DNA from: Argonema galeatum A003/A1
Lineage (GTDB): Bacteria; Cyanobacteriota; Cyanobacteriia; Cyanobacteriales; Aerosakkonemataceae
Reading direction: 5' to 3'
DNA length: 53,852 nucleotides
Assembly: GCF_023333595.1 (NCBI RefSeq)
Contig: NZ_JAIQZM010000043.1
Span: 1-53,852, forward strand
Shown here: positions 1-8,112 of the stretch, piece after piece
Numbering within the stretch: the first letter of the stretch is position 1
Layout of the letters: each line of letters starts with the position of its first letter
Notes under the pieces: model-generated
Told to the model about the DNA's origin: nothing
What the model saw: only the letters and a program-made list of their open reading frames with translations
Databases searched by the model: none
Program-made: the position numbers and the translations under genes

Positions 1-66
1 CGAAGCATTCGGGCACAAAATCTAGGGTAAGAGCGATAGATTTTGTGCCCGAATGCTTCGCCCCTA
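1..66. repeat. Perfect inverted repeat at the window edge
   Basis: Bases 1-24 and 37-60 are exact reverse complements (24-bp arms, 12-base loop), followed by the CCCCTAC end often seen on short cyanobacterial palindromic repeats. It lies beyond the 3' end of the YdcF gene. It could fold as a hairpin in RNA from either strand. It may belong to a larger element cut by the window edge. Confidence 0.85.
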
Positions 67-125
67 CGATTACGAGCAATGAAAAATGAACAATCTAAAA
101 TCCAAAATCTAAAATCTAAAATTGC

Positions 126-917
126 TTAGAGCCAACCCTGGAGGCGATAGATTCCTATACCAATGTATTCTTTTAGAGCGCGGGTTGTGTCCCCTAGTCT
201 GCCGGTGTCGGGCAGGAGATTCAGCAGTTTGCCTTGCCAAGTGTCTTGCTCTTTGAGATTTCCTTCTGTGACTAGAAAGTCAGTGGGTGCGGGGATTGCT
301 TCAATTCCCTGACGCTTGAAGATTGCGATCGATCGCGGCATATGCAGTGCAGAGGTTACCAGCAGGACGCGACGTTCTATATTTCGATCGTCTAGGATTT
401 TCTTGACATTCACGGCATTTTCGTAAGTGTTGAGGGAAGTGGGGTCTTGCAAAATAGCCGACTTGGGAACGCCCATTGCTTCGACAATTTCTGCCATATC
501 TTGAGATTCTGATGGCCCACCGTTTTTCCAATCGATCCGACCGCCGCTGAGAATGATGGTGGGAGCTTTGCCTTCTCGGTATAACTTGGCACCGTAGAGG
601 ACGCGATCGCCTTCTTGGGCTACTTCTACCCAAGGTCGCGGCGGATTCTTCGGCAGCACTCCACCTCCCAAAACGACGATAGCTGGTGCTTGTGGGAGTT
701 CTGCGGCTGGGATATTTTGCCATTCTAGCGATCGAACCACAGTGTTAGACACCCAGCCATTACTTGCCAAAAGCAAGACTAGCAAAGCCAAGGAAATCGC
801 GCTAGCCGCCCATCTGGGCCGTTTCCACAGCGTCACCAAAGCCACAATCATCAGTATGCAGGCTAGCCCCAAAGGGTAAATGAAAATAGGCAGTAGTTTA
901 GATAAAAATAAGAACAT
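126..917 (-). CDS. YdcF/SanA-type (DUF218) membrane-anchored protein
   Basis: This 263-residue protein has two hydrophobic segments near the N-terminus (about residues 8-30 and 36-55), followed by a soluble DUF218 domain. The domain opens with PAIVVLGGG near residue 78, has SGG and NTYENA motifs in the middle, and VTSALHMPRS near residue 188. This is the usual arrangement of the YdcF/SanA/ElyC family, whose members are linked to envelope integrity and cell-wall precursor metabolism; the exact reaction is not known. The length is normal. The gene stands alone, with an AT-rich simple repeat (aaaatctaaaatct type) on both sides. Family is confident, function is not. Confidence 0.85.
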   Translation of the reverse strand: MFLFLSKLLPIFIYPLGLACILMIVALVTLWKRPRWAASAISLALLVLLLASNGWVSNTVVRSLEWQNIPAAELPQAPAIVVLGGGVLPKNPPRPWVEVAQEGDRVLYGAKLYREGKAPTIILSGGRIDWKNGGPSESQDMAEIVEAMGVPKSAILQDPTSLNTYENAVNVKKILDDRNIERRVLLVTSALHMPRSIAIFKRQGIEAIPAPTDFLVTEGNLKEQDTWQGKLLNLLPDTGRLGDTTRALKEYIGIGIYRLQGWL

Positions 918-1042
918 CTGGATTTTGGATTTTGGATTTTATATTTTAGATTTTCGATTTCAAATTGAAGTTAAATTTTAATTTGAAATCTACAGCGGCT
1001 TGCAGTTGCGTGAAGTACACCTCAGAAACCTGTTTCTTTGTA

Positions 1043-1225
1043 CCTCATATCATGTTATTACGCATCGCTTACCTAAAAAATTCTGGCGATCATTCTTATC
1101 TGCGTTTATCTGCGTTCCAGAGTCTTCATCTGCGGTAAAAATTTAACCAACGATGACAACAGACAATTTGACCATATCACAATAAATGCTAACGATGCAA
1201 CCGGACAAGATATCACTCACCTGGA
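1043..1225 (+). repeat. Interspersed MITE-like repeat, copy 1
   Basis: About 180 bp beginning TATCATGTTATTACGCATCG and ending CGATGCAACCGGACAAGATATC. The ends are imperfect inverted repeats of each other. The core contains TATCTGCGTTTATCTGCGT and ACCAACGATGACAACAGACA. Related copies lie at about 1560-1730 (opposite orientation), 20675-20850 (opposite) and 25555-25697 (same). No coding potential is seen. The 918-1238 intergenic region otherwise holds only AT-rich simple repeat. Confidence 0.7.
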
Positions 1226-1238
1226 AAGGGCTGTATAA

Positions 1239-1565
1239 TCACAACTTTTTGCGGGGGTTTTTCCAGAAAAACCAACTATAACGATGTGGCTGTCGTTGTT
1301 TCTTTTGTCGCTGCTTGAAATCTTCCTTAGTCTGGATAAGGCGACCTTCTCTGTTCAGTTCAGAAGTCGTTTCTTGCGGAAGATTGGGCAATTCTGTGCT
1401 TTTCCACCCAGCGACTATCCAGCTAGCAGATAATGTGCCCAGCATTGCCAAAAATAAGCTCAAAGCCAATGACTGTCGAAGCAACAAAAAGCCCAGTAGA
1501 AAGAACAAACCCACCCAAAGCCCAGCTGAAACGCCCTCGGAAATTGAGTCAAATTTTGGAATCAT
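1239..1565 (-). CDS. Small two-helix membrane protein, unknown
   Basis: I do not recognise this protein. Starting at the ATG at 1565 gives about 108 residues: a short polar N-terminus, two closely spaced hydrophobic stretches (about residues 13-50, LWVGLFFLLGFLLL then LALSLFLAMLG), and a basic, glutamine-rich tail ending KNPRKKL. The reading frame can be extended upstream to 1622, but that extension lies inside an interspersed repeat and is unlikely to be native. Inverted copies of the repeat flank the gene on both sides. It is probably an inner-membrane protein with a cytoplasmic tail. Codon use looks normal. Confidence 0.5.
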   Translation of the reverse strand: MIPKFDSISEGVSAGLWVGLFFLLGFLLLRQSLALSLFLAMLGTLSASWIVAGWKSTELPNLPQETTSELNREGRLIQTKEDFKQRQKKQRQPHRYSWFFWKNPRKKL

Positions 1566-1730
1566 ATCGTGTCTAGTTGCATCGGTAGTGTAAGAGTGAT
1601 ACGGAAAATTGTCTGTTGTCATCGTGGGTTAAATTTTTACCGCAGATGAAGACAGATAAACGCAGATAAACGCAGATAAGAGAGCGTTTATTTAGGCAAT
1701 CGATGCTACCAGACATGATATCATTTTGTG
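1560..1730 (-). repeat. Interspersed MITE-like repeat, copy 2 (inverted)
   Basis: This is the reverse-complement version of the repeat at 1043-1225. It is recognised by TTGTCTGTTGTCATCG, ACCGCAGATGAAGACAGAT and the terminal GACATGATATC. It overlaps the 5' end of the small membrane protein gene, so that gene's promoter or leader may be repeat-derived. Confidence 0.7.
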
Positions 1731-1800
1731 CTTTTGTATTTCAGATTGCAGATTTTAAATTTGCAATCTGAAATCTAAAATTTGCAATTCCCTTGACTAA

Positions 1801-3336
1801 TCACCAATCACTTAATTGTGACTCAAAATCCTGAGTGGTGTCTAATGTTTTGACAAAAGATTGTTCAGCCTCGGTAAAAGGTTCACTAGCGGCTTGTTGG
1901 CTACTTAAGAGATTCTCTGTGGCATCGGAGACATCGCCAGTACGGGAAGTGAGGCGATCGCGCAAGACATCTTCTGGTGCCGTACAGGATAAGATTTGGA
2001 GAGGCAGATGATGTTTTTCAGCTTGTGCGATCGCTTCAGAACGCAACGCAGCGCGATCGTACTTAGCATCCAAAATTACCGGGTAGCCAGCAGAAGCCAG
2101 CGTAATTCCCAGTTCCAACAGACGCCCATAAGTTTTCTGAGTCATCTGGGCCGAGTACAAATCTGCGCCACCTTTTTCATGCAAAGGTACACCAGCCAAA
2201 TGTTTCCGCACCGCATCCGATCGAATCTGAATTGCGCCTATTTTCCGAGCCAAATATCGCGCCACCGTACTCTTACCAGAACCGGATAAACCCGACATTA
2301 AAATCAGTTTACCTTGGCGCGGTTTTGTATATTCCCACGCCATTTTATAATAGCCAGCAGCAGTTTCCTTCGCCTTTTCTTTCTCATCTGCGGGAATACC
2401 AGGATCGTCCAACAAAAACGAAATTACCTTTCCCCGCACATAAGATTGACGGCTTACATACAAAGGCAAAACTTGCAACCCTTCCCAGTCGCCAGTTTCT
2501 TCAACGTAAGTATTCAAATAAGCATTGCAGAGGTCTGAACGCTGCAATCCTTCCAATTCCATCACAGCATAAGCAATATCGAACATCACATCCACAAAGC
2601 GGAACGGCTCATTAAATTCAATACAGTCGAATAGCATAATTTTGCCATTCCACAGACAGATATTTCTCAGGTGTAAATCGCCGTGACATTCCCGAATCCA
2701 GTTATTTTTAATTCGGCTAGCAAAGAGTTCTTGCCGTTCTGCAAAGAAAGTATCTGTAAACTGCTTAGTTTCGTCAAACTGAGACTGAGTTTGTGGCCCA
2801 CCAATATATTTTTCAGTTTGCTGGTAATTTTCGTCGATCGCTTGGCGAATCTGGTCAACTTTACCAAACGTGCGAATATAGTCATTGATTGGTGCTTGGG
2901 CGTGGAATTCTGCCACAACCCGCCCCAAATCCTCCATATTTTTCTCAGTCAGTTTACCCTGTTCAAACAAAGTGAGAAATAACGCATCTTGAGGAAATTG
3001 GCACATTTTCAGCGTATATTCCACCGCTTCACCAGCGCCACCCAGTTGAAATTGCTCTCCTGTCTGAGTGATTGGCAAAACTTCTAAATAAATTTCGGGA
3101 GCCCCCCGCTTATTCATGCGGAACTCTTCATTACAAAAATGTTGCCGGAGTTCCAAAGTCGAGTAGTTCAAAAAGCCAAAGTTTACCGATTTTTTAACCT
3201 TATAAGCATAATCCCCAGTGAGGAACACATAGGAAACGTGCGTCTGAATCAGCTTAATCGGTTCCGTCACGGGGTGAGGATAGAAACCCGGTTGCAACAT
3301 TTGCTGAATTAGGGAAGGGAGAGATGTTTGGGTCAT
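1801..3336 (-). CDS. Aminoglycoside-phosphotransferase-like / P-loop kinase fusion
   Basis: A 511-residue two-domain protein. The N-terminal part (about 1-330) resembles the APH/choline kinase fold, with a catalytic-loop motif CHGDLHLRN and the following FDCIEF around residues 215-240. The C-terminal part (about 340-511) is a P-loop kinase-like domain with Walker A GLSGSGKST near residue 350, followed by IRSDAVRKHL, as in gluconate/AAA-33 type kinases. This bifunctional arrangement is a known conserved bacterial family usually annotated 'AAA family ATPase'; its substrate is unknown. Antibiotic resistance should not be inferred. The gene is monocistronic, with rplY upstream on the same strand and a terminator-like hairpin between them. 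Confidence 0.85.
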   Translation of the reverse strand: MTQTSLPSLIQQMLQPGFYPHPVTEPIKLIQTHVSYVFLTGDYAYKVKKSVNFGFLNYSTLELRQHFCNEEFRMNKRGAPEIYLEVLPITQTGEQFQLGGAGEAVEYTLKMCQFPQDALFLTLFEQGKLTEKNMEDLGRVVAEFHAQAPINDYIRTFGKVDQIRQAIDENYQQTEKYIGGPQTQSQFDETKQFTDTFFAERQELFASRIKNNWIRECHGDLHLRNICLWNGKIMLFDCIEFNEPFRFVDVMFDIAYAVMELEGLQRSDLCNAYLNTYVEETGDWEGLQVLPLYVSRQSYVRGKVISFLLDDPGIPADEKEKAKETAAGYYKMAWEYTKPRQGKLILMSGLSGSGKSTVARYLARKIGAIQIRSDAVRKHLAGVPLHEKGGADLYSAQMTQKTYGRLLELGITLASAGYPVILDAKYDRAALRSEAIAQAEKHHLPLQILSCTAPEDVLRDRLTSRTGDVSDATENLLSSQQAASEPFTEAEQSFVKTLDTTQDFESQLSDW

Positions 3337-3414
3337 GGTAATTAGGTAATTTCAAATTTCAGATCGCAGATGGCAGATTTTAGATTTAATTTAAATCTAA
3401 AACTACCAACTCAA

Positions 3415-3443
3415 TATAAAAAACCAGGGTTTTGTCCCTGGTT
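3415..3443 (-). terminator. Rho-independent terminator after rplY
   Basis: On the minus strand AACCAGGG / CCCTGGTT form an 8-bp stem (3422-3429 with 3436-3443) around a 6-base loop. It runs directly into a T-rich tract (TTTTTTATA). It sits about 30 bases past the rplY stop codon. Confidence 0.75.
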
Positions 3444-3472
3444 CGATCGGCAATTAACTATCTGAGCAAAGC

Positions 3473-4066
3473 TCATGCAGGTACTATTTCTTCGGCTTCA
3501 GGGGCTCCACCTTGCGTGTTGAGGACGCTGACAACCACTTGATTTGGCTCGGCAATCGCTATAACGCCAGGGGGCAAAGTTAGTTCGCGGATATGCAGGG
3601 CATCCCCAATGTTCATAAAGGAGACATCAACTTCAATGCTATCTGGGATGCTCTCCGGCAAACATTTGACCTGGATTGATGTCATCACGGTGTCTAACAT
3701 ACCACCGCTTAGCTTGACACCCGCTGGTTCTCCCACAAAATGCAGGGGCACTCCCACTTCCAGGGTGTCGTGAGCTGAGACGGCAAAAAAGCTGAGGTGG
3801 TAAATAAATCCCTTTGCGGAATGAGATTGGACTTCTCGCAAGAGAGTTTGACCGTTCCAAGAGATTTCAGGAATGTTGAGAGTGATGAGCGTGTTGTTGA
3901 GGGATGCTTTTTTAAGTAGCTGTTCGGCGACTTTCGCATTCAGTGTGAGAGCAATTGATTCAGCACCTTTGTGGCCATACAAAACGGCGGGGATTTTACC
4001 GCTACGACGCAGGGCGTTCGGTTTGCTTTTTTCAGGCCGCTTTTGACATTCAACTGTGAGTTCCAT
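3473..4066 (-). CDS. rplY: 50S ribosomal protein L25 / Ctc family
   Basis: A 197-residue L25 of the long (Ctc/TL5) type. The N-terminal 5S-rRNA-binding beta domain (about 1-92) begins MELTVECQKR and contains SGKIPAVLYGHKG. The C-terminal beta domain (about 95-185) carries VGVPLHFVGEPAGVK and the closing HIRELTLPPGV motif. Length and motif order match the family. L25 binds 5S rRNA in the large ribosomal subunit. The gene is followed by a clear terminator hairpin at 3415-3443. The upstream small hypothetical genes end 61 bases before its start and may be read through into it. Confidence 0.95.
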   Translation of the reverse strand: MELTVECQKRPEKSKPNALRRSGKIPAVLYGHKGAESIALTLNAKVAEQLLKKASLNNTLITLNIPEISWNGQTLLREVQSHSAKGFIYHLSFFAVSAHDTLEVGVPLHFVGEPAGVKLSGGMLDTVMTSIQVKCLPESIPDSIEVDVSFMNIGDALHIRELTLPPGVIAIAEPNQVVVSVLNTQGGAPEAEEIVPA

Positions 4067-4127
4067 GTTCTGATTTTGGTTCCTTAGTATTCAAATAGTA
4101 TCAAATCTTCAGCACGGCATTACTAAA

Positions 4128-4496
4128 TTATACTACCCGCTGAAGATACTTATAATTTTCATTTTCTACGCACTTGCGTAGCTCTTGCAGCTTCCTAAGA
4201 AGGTAAGTTGCATCTTGATACTCTTGTTTTGAGGGCGAGTCTCCAAGTTGAGAGAGTATATTATCGCTTTCCTGACTAATCGCTTCAAGCAAAAAAGCTC
4301 TTAGCTTCTTGCGATTATCCTTGCTTAACTTGACCAGAGGTAGCTTTTCCTCTTCTTTATCTATTACCATTTTTATGGTAACAGATTTACCTATTTTGAA
4401 AAATTCAGACTTGGCTAGCCACTTGGAAATGTCTTCAGATAATTCGACATAATGCGGCGGCTGCTCATTGGCTGGATAGAAAATCATGTCTAACAT
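4128..4496 (-). CDS. Hypothetical protein, last gene of a small accessory cluster
   Basis: This 122-residue protein is not recognised. It is highly charged (KEEEKLPLVKLSKDNRKK) and mostly helical in appearance, with no signal peptide or membrane segment. The N-terminal part (MIFYPANEQPPHYVELSEDI) looks beta-like. Its start overlaps the stop of the upstream Mrr-like gene (shared base 4496), so the two are almost certainly translated together and may form a functional pair. An immunity, regulatory or partner role is possible but unsupported by any motif. Confidence 0.6.
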   Translation of the reverse strand: MLDMIFYPANEQPPHYVELSEDISKWLAKSEFFKIGKSVTIKMVIDKEEEKLPLVKLSKDNRKKLRAFLLEAISQESDNILSQLGDSPSKQEYQDATYLLRKLQELRKCVENENYKYLQRVV

Positions 4497-4714
4497 TAAC
4501 CTTCCTCCTGAGCTTTAGTTTGCGTCAACTCTTTTTCGGGAAAATACTCTATCCATGCTATATCAGCTTCGTTAAACACCTCCTTAGCAGGTTTAGTGAT
4601 TCCTCCTGTGGTAACAACCCCAATTACACTATCTTTATCACGGATTTCTTTTGCTTTTGTAGAATCTATCTTTTTTGTCTTCCAAGCCTTGACTTCAATA
4701 TGTGGCTCGTTCAT
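4496..4714 (-). CDS. Mrr-like PD-(D/E)xK nuclease C-terminal piece
   Basis: A 72-residue protein whose pattern matches the C-terminal half of Mrr-type restriction endonuclease domains. It has an ExK pair in HIEVKAW (residues 5-11), then after about 25 residues IGVVTTGGITKPAKEVF, then a beta-strand IAWIEYFPEKEL. In Mrr_cat domains the same order occurs (VEVKR ... VTTGGFT..A ... I.LIDG..L). The acidic residue that normally precedes ExK is missing here, but the upstream 69-residue gene contains KGDILIV, which could supply it. This is either a split nuclease or a remnant. It is co-transcribed with the genes on both sides. Confidence 0.5.
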   Translation of the reverse strand: MNEPHIEVKAWKTKKIDSTKAKEIRDKDSVIGVVTTGGITKPAKEVFNEADIAWIEYFPEKELTQTKAQEEG

Positions 4715-4737
4715 TATGCGATTTTCCTTTTAATTAT

Positions 4738-4947
4738 TCACCCATTGTATTTCCTCTGCCAACTGCGGATTAACTCTTTAACTCGCGGCACATCTTTCTG
4801 ACGAACTATCAAAATATCACCTTTAGAACTTCCTCCCCTTGTTCTGTCTGCTTGTATGCCTTCCTTTTGCAACTCTCTGATAATCCATGCTATAAGATAT
4901 CTATGAATTTCCAGTCTTGCTATCTGAGCATCCTCATCAGTGGTCAT
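4738..4947 (-). CDS. Small hypothetical protein, possible N-terminal half of split nuclease
   Basis: 69 residues, unrecognised as a whole. An amphipathic helical segment (RYLIAWIIRELQKEGIQ) is followed by RTRGGSSKGDILIVRQ, which resembles the G-(S)-x-x-GD-hydrophobic strand preceding ExK in PD-(D/E)xK nucleases. The ExK-containing partner begins 24 bases after this stop codon in the same direction. It is the first gene of the three-gene group 4947 to 4128. Whether the two short proteins assemble or derive from a broken single gene cannot be settled from one sequence. Confidence 0.5.
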   Translation of the reverse strand: MTTDEDAQIARLEIHRYLIAWIIRELQKEGIQADRTRGGSSKGDILIVRQKDVPRVKELIRSWQRKYNG

Positions 4948-5084
4948 TTATCGCTCCTTGTAGTTTTCTGCTAAGTGTTAGCGGGTTGAGAATCCCTTAT
5001 CAAAAAGCTCAAAAAGCCTGTCAATTATACATACAGAATTATCAACACACATTACATCAACAAATAAAACTTTATAGAGAGACT

Positions 5085-5387
5085 TTATATTCCCTGTGGT
5101 GAATGCTCGACGCTAGTAACCTCTTGCTTTATTCGATCGAAAAGTAAGTAACAGAGACTGGTTTTTCCGGTATTTGGCGGCCTATAGAGTAGAACCGATG
5201 GTGCAAGGTCATAAAGGCTGAAATCACTTAACCTAGAGGCATCAGCGGTCAGTACAGTTTTACAGAAGCTCAAGAGATACTTCTGTAATTCCTCTAACCC
5301 GAAAAGTTTTTGGTGGGCTATTTTGCGCTTAATCTCAGCGTGTGTTAGCTGGAATAGCCCACTTGGCCCTTGAACAATACCGCTCAT
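5085..5387 (-). pseudogene. N-terminal fragment of an AAA ATPase
   Basis: A 100-residue reading frame that ends soon after a Walker A-like motif (LLYRPPNTGKTSLCYLLF, about residues 67-84). Everything needed for ATP hydrolysis (Walker B, sensors) is missing, so it is most likely a 3'-truncated AAA ATPase. The usual AAA sequence would be GPPxTGKT; here the leading glycine is arginine. Preceding helices (FGLEELQKYLLSFCKTV) look like an AAA N-terminal linker. The gene lies 82 bases beyond the purA stop on the same strand and about 140 bases before the small Mrr-like cluster, so the two may be remains of one accessory system. Confidence 0.55.
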
Positions 5388-5469
5388 GGTTAATTTACCA
5401 ACGAAATTTCAAGCCCTTATTGGTTTGCACGATCGACTACTGCTATTCTATTGCCAAAAGCGTTATGCC

Positions 5470-6804
5470 TCAGACGCCTACAGGTGTGCCATCAGCGTAC
5501 AACAGCGCTCGTTTTGGGCCGTGAATGGGGTCTTCTACAATAATTGTTTGGTCGCGGCTGGCCCCCAGAGAGACGATCGCGATCGGAACTTCCATCAATT
5601 CGGCTAGGAACTTGAGATAGTCTAGCGCTTGTTTTGGTAGGTCTTCCAGCTTACGACACTCTGCTGTGGATTGTTTCCAACCGGGTACGGTTTTGTAGAT
5701 GGGTTGACAACGGGCGAAGATGCGGGAACTGCTGGGAAAGTCGTGACAGTGTTGACCGTCGATTTCGTAGGCTACGCAAACTTGGATTTCTTCGAGGTCG
5801 TCGAGTACGTCGAGTTTGGTGATGGCGAGACAGTCTAAGCCGTTGATGCGGACGGCATAGCGACCGATCACGGCGTCAAACCAGCCGCAGCGTCTTTTGC
5901 GTCCGGTGGTGGTGCCAAATTCCGCACCGCGATCGCATAACAATTCTCCCACTTCGCCGTGGAGTTCGGTGGGAAATGGCCCTTCTCCCACTCGTGTGGT
6001 GTATGCTTTGGCTACACCAATGACGCGATCGATCATTGTCGGGCCTACGCCTGTGCCTACGCAGGCTCCACCCGCGACGGGGTTGGAGGAGGTGACGTAG
6101 GGATATGTGCCGTGATCCAGATCTAGGAGGGTTCCTTGTGCGCCTTCAAACAGGATGTTGCGTCGCCGTTGGATGGCGTCGTAAATCTTTAAGGAGGTGT
6201 CTACCACATGGGGGCGTAGGCGGTCTGCATATTCCAAGTAATGCTCGATCGTCTCTTCTGCATCGAGGGGTGGCAAATTATAAAGCTTTTCTAGGATGAC
6301 GTTTTTATAATTTATCGTCCAGTTAAGCTGTTTGCGGAGGGCATCTGGGTCCATTAAGTCTAGGATACGGATGCCGGTACGCTCGGATTTATCTGCATAG
6401 GTGGGGCCGATGCCGCGACCTGTGGTGCCGATTTTGTGGTTTCCCCGCCGTTCTTCCGATGCTCGATCGATCATGCGGTGGTAGGGCATGGTGACGTGGG
6501 CTGTCTGGGAAATCAGCAGATTGCGGGTTGAGATGCCCAGCTTTTCTAGCTGGTCGAGTTCTTCAATGAGTACCTGGGGGTCGATGACGGTGCCGCAACC
6601 GATGATGCACTCGGTGTCGGGATATAAAATTCCCGATGGAATTAGATGCAGCTTGAAGGTCTGCCCTTGCACCACGACGGTGTGTCCGGCGTTGACACCC
6701 CCTTGGTAACGTACAACTATATCTGCTGATTTGCTGAGTAAATCGGTGATTTTACCTTTTCCTTCATCGCCCCACTGGGCACCTATCACTATTACGTTAG
6801 CCAA
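5470..6804 (-). CDS. purA: Adenylosuccinate synthetase
   Basis: 444 residues, full family length. The N-terminus MANVIVIGAQWGDEGKGKI carries the GDEGKGK phosphate-binding loop. Further signatures are QGGVNAGHTV (about residue 35), GTTGRGIGPTYADK (about 130), FEGAQGTLLDLDHGTYPYVTSSN (about 220) and TTTGRKRRCGWFDA (about 300). It catalyses GTP-dependent condensation of IMP with aspartate to adenylosuccinate, the first committed step of AMP synthesis. It is cytoplasmic and housekeeping. No lesion is visible. The 3' flank holds accessory gene debris and the 5' flank a long repeat-rich intergenic region. Confidence 0.97.
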   Translation of the reverse strand: MANVIVIGAQWGDEGKGKITDLLSKSADIVVRYQGGVNAGHTVVVQGQTFKLHLIPSGILYPDTECIIGCGTVIDPQVLIEELDQLEKLGISTRNLLISQTAHVTMPYHRMIDRASEERRGNHKIGTTGRGIGPTYADKSERTGIRILDLMDPDALRKQLNWTINYKNVILEKLYNLPPLDAEETIEHYLEYADRLRPHVVDTSLKIYDAIQRRRNILFEGAQGTLLDLDHGTYPYVTSSNPVAGGACVGTGVGPTMIDRVIGVAKAYTTRVGEGPFPTELHGEVGELLCDRGAEFGTTTGRKRRCGWFDAVIGRYAVRINGLDCLAITKLDVLDDLEEIQVCVAYEIDGQHCHDFPSSSRIFARCQPIYKTVPGWKQSTAECRKLEDLPKQALDYLKFLAELMEVPIAIVSLGASRDQTIIVEDPIHGPKRALLYADGTPVGV

Positions 6805-7124
6805 GGGTTTATTAAAAGCGCTAAAGTTTTCACAAATTCTTATTATTATCAGATTCTCATGCTCGTGTCAACTAGGGATTTGACGCCTGAGCCCGGTTTG
6901 TCAGGATGCGATATGCCTCCGGCACGCTGCGCGAACGCATTTCACTTTGGGACATGGGAGTGGGGGAGCGGCGATCGCGATCGATTGTAGGGGCAGGTTT
7001 AGCAGATATTTCTATGGTAAAACAGATAACCTATCAACAAAACCTGCCCTGACTACATCGCTTTCGCTATGACGCTGGGGTTTGAACCCCTGGCGGGCTA
7101 TCAGCGCAAATGCAAGATTTGTGT
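6805..7124. repeat. Repeat-rich intergenic region upstream of purA
   Basis: No gene is seen. Pieces visible: a palindromic ATGCCTCCGGCACGCTGCGCGAACGC unit near 6912, of a type also present near 8220, 47158 and 52567; an inverted pair GGGGCAGGTTT / AAACCTGCCC about 6983-7050; and a partial copy (about 7070-7124, GGGGTTTGAACCCCTGGCGGGC) of the right end of the long repeat that follows. Confidence 0.6.
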
Positions 7125-7511
7125 ATTCCTCAAAATGGCTGTAGGGACACGGCATAATTAAGATTTAACCTTTGGCAAAAATATCTATGATGCCGTGTCC
7201 CTACAATGCGAAATTTCTATTCCTGAATTGTTCTTGAAGATTTCAGACAAAAAAAGGCGATCGCATTCTGAATAAATGGTCAATGCGATCGCCTTTTACA
7301 ATTCCAGACAAAAATCTTGCCCCAGTTGTCATCACCCGGCTCTTAATCAATTCCCCGCCTAATAGCGAAAGTCGGATTTATCCGACTGAATTACATATTT
7401 TCTTTTATTCAGTCCACTTCAGTGGACTTTCGCTATTAGCCTGGGGTTTGAACCCCAGGCGGGCTTGAGGCGGAGGCGCAAGATTTGTGCAAGGAAAAAA
7501 GATGCGAACGC
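7125..7511 (+). repeat. Long direct repeat, copy A
   Basis: About 387 bp composed of nested palindromes: TGTAGGGACACGGCAT...ATGCCGTGTCCCTACA, then AAAAGGCGATCGCATT...AATGCGATCGCCTTTT, then AATAGCGAAAGTCGGA...ACTTTCGCTATT, ending CTGGGGTTTGAACCCCAGGC. The same unit recurs partially at 8945-9114 and almost completely at 9137-9524 in the same orientation. No protein coding is evident. Confidence 0.8.
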
Positions 7512-7548
7512 ACCCACATCCCAAAAGCACGATGGTCTTAAACTTAAA

Positions 7549-7788
7549 TTAACTCAAATCAATCGATTTTAGTTGCCCGTATTTGTCAAACTCAATTGTT
7601 ACCATTCCGTAGGGGCAATCAGCTGTAATAGTTTTATTTTGCAATTCTTCATCAACTACTTTAGCAGCTAACTGAGAATCGTCAAATCGAATTTCCAGAA
7701 AATATCCTAAGTTTGGATTTGGCCTCGCATCTTCTGCACCTTTTTGTGCTAAAATTTCTTGGATTTCGGAAATATGAATTTTTGCCAT
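7549..7788 (-). CDS. Small hypothetical protein, possible immunity/partner of upstream toxin remnant
   Basis: 79 residues from the ATG at 7788 (an in-frame GTG lies one codon earlier). GAGG sits about 8 bases before that GTG, a reasonable ribosome-binding site. The C-terminal part GMVTIEFDKYGQLKSIDLS has the look of a DUF2283-like or small beta-sheet protein; the middle has FLEIRFDDSQLAAKVVDEEL. It lies directly downstream (12 bases) of a toxin-like C-terminal remnant, a position typical of immunity genes in polymorphic toxin loci. That role is an inference from position only. It is intact and has a normal composition. Confidence 0.55.
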   Translation of the reverse strand: MAKIHISEIQEILAQKGAEDARPNPNLGYFLEIRFDDSQLAAKVVDEELQNKTITADCPYGMVTIEFDKYGQLKSIDLS

Positions 7789-7799
7789 CACCAGTACCT

Positions 7800-8112
7800 C
7801 TAGGTCAGTGGAATAAAGTCACCGCTAACAATGCGGTTTCTGACTAAATTTGTCCGAATTGGCCCTACTGAAATTATCCGCTTACCGTCTCCAGAAAGGG
7901 TAATTCTTAGAAGTCGGCCTTCTACTTCTTGGATTATATTAATATTGTTGCTGCGGGTGTCTAAGAAACGTTGTGCTGATGGGTTGTCTACTAAGCGCAG
8001 TAGTTCATCTGTACTAAGTTTGCCAGCAAGACTCCCTAACCGCTAATCGTTTAATTGCTGAAATACGCGAGAATGTATATCCAATCAGTCTAATCTCTCC
8101 TTTACACCACAT
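7800..8112 (-). pseudogene. Frameshifted remnant of a secreted-toxin-like C-terminal domain
   Basis: Reading the minus strand, an ATG at 8112 opens 32 codons (through ISAIKRLAVRE). The frame that continues with sensible protein is shifted and runs from about 8042 to the TAG at 7800-7802. That frame gives about 80 residues: LLRLVDNPSAQRFLDTRS, then INIIQEVEGRLLRITL, then IISVGPIRTNLVRNRI and a final SGDFIPL. From memory this pattern resembles C-terminal domains attached to cyanobacterial haemagglutinin/RHS-type polymorphic toxins. No ATG start exists in the second frame, so a one-base indel near 8045 is the simplest reading. The small gene 12 bases downstream is the candidate immunity partner. 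Confidence 0.5.

Noticed and set aside
1566..1622. Upstream start for the small membrane protein
   Set aside because: The extra residues are encoded by a dispersed repeat.
1801..3336. APH-like domain as an aminoglycoside resistance gene
   Set aside because: The fusion to a P-loop kinase is a conserved housekeeping-type family; the fold alone does not indicate resistance.
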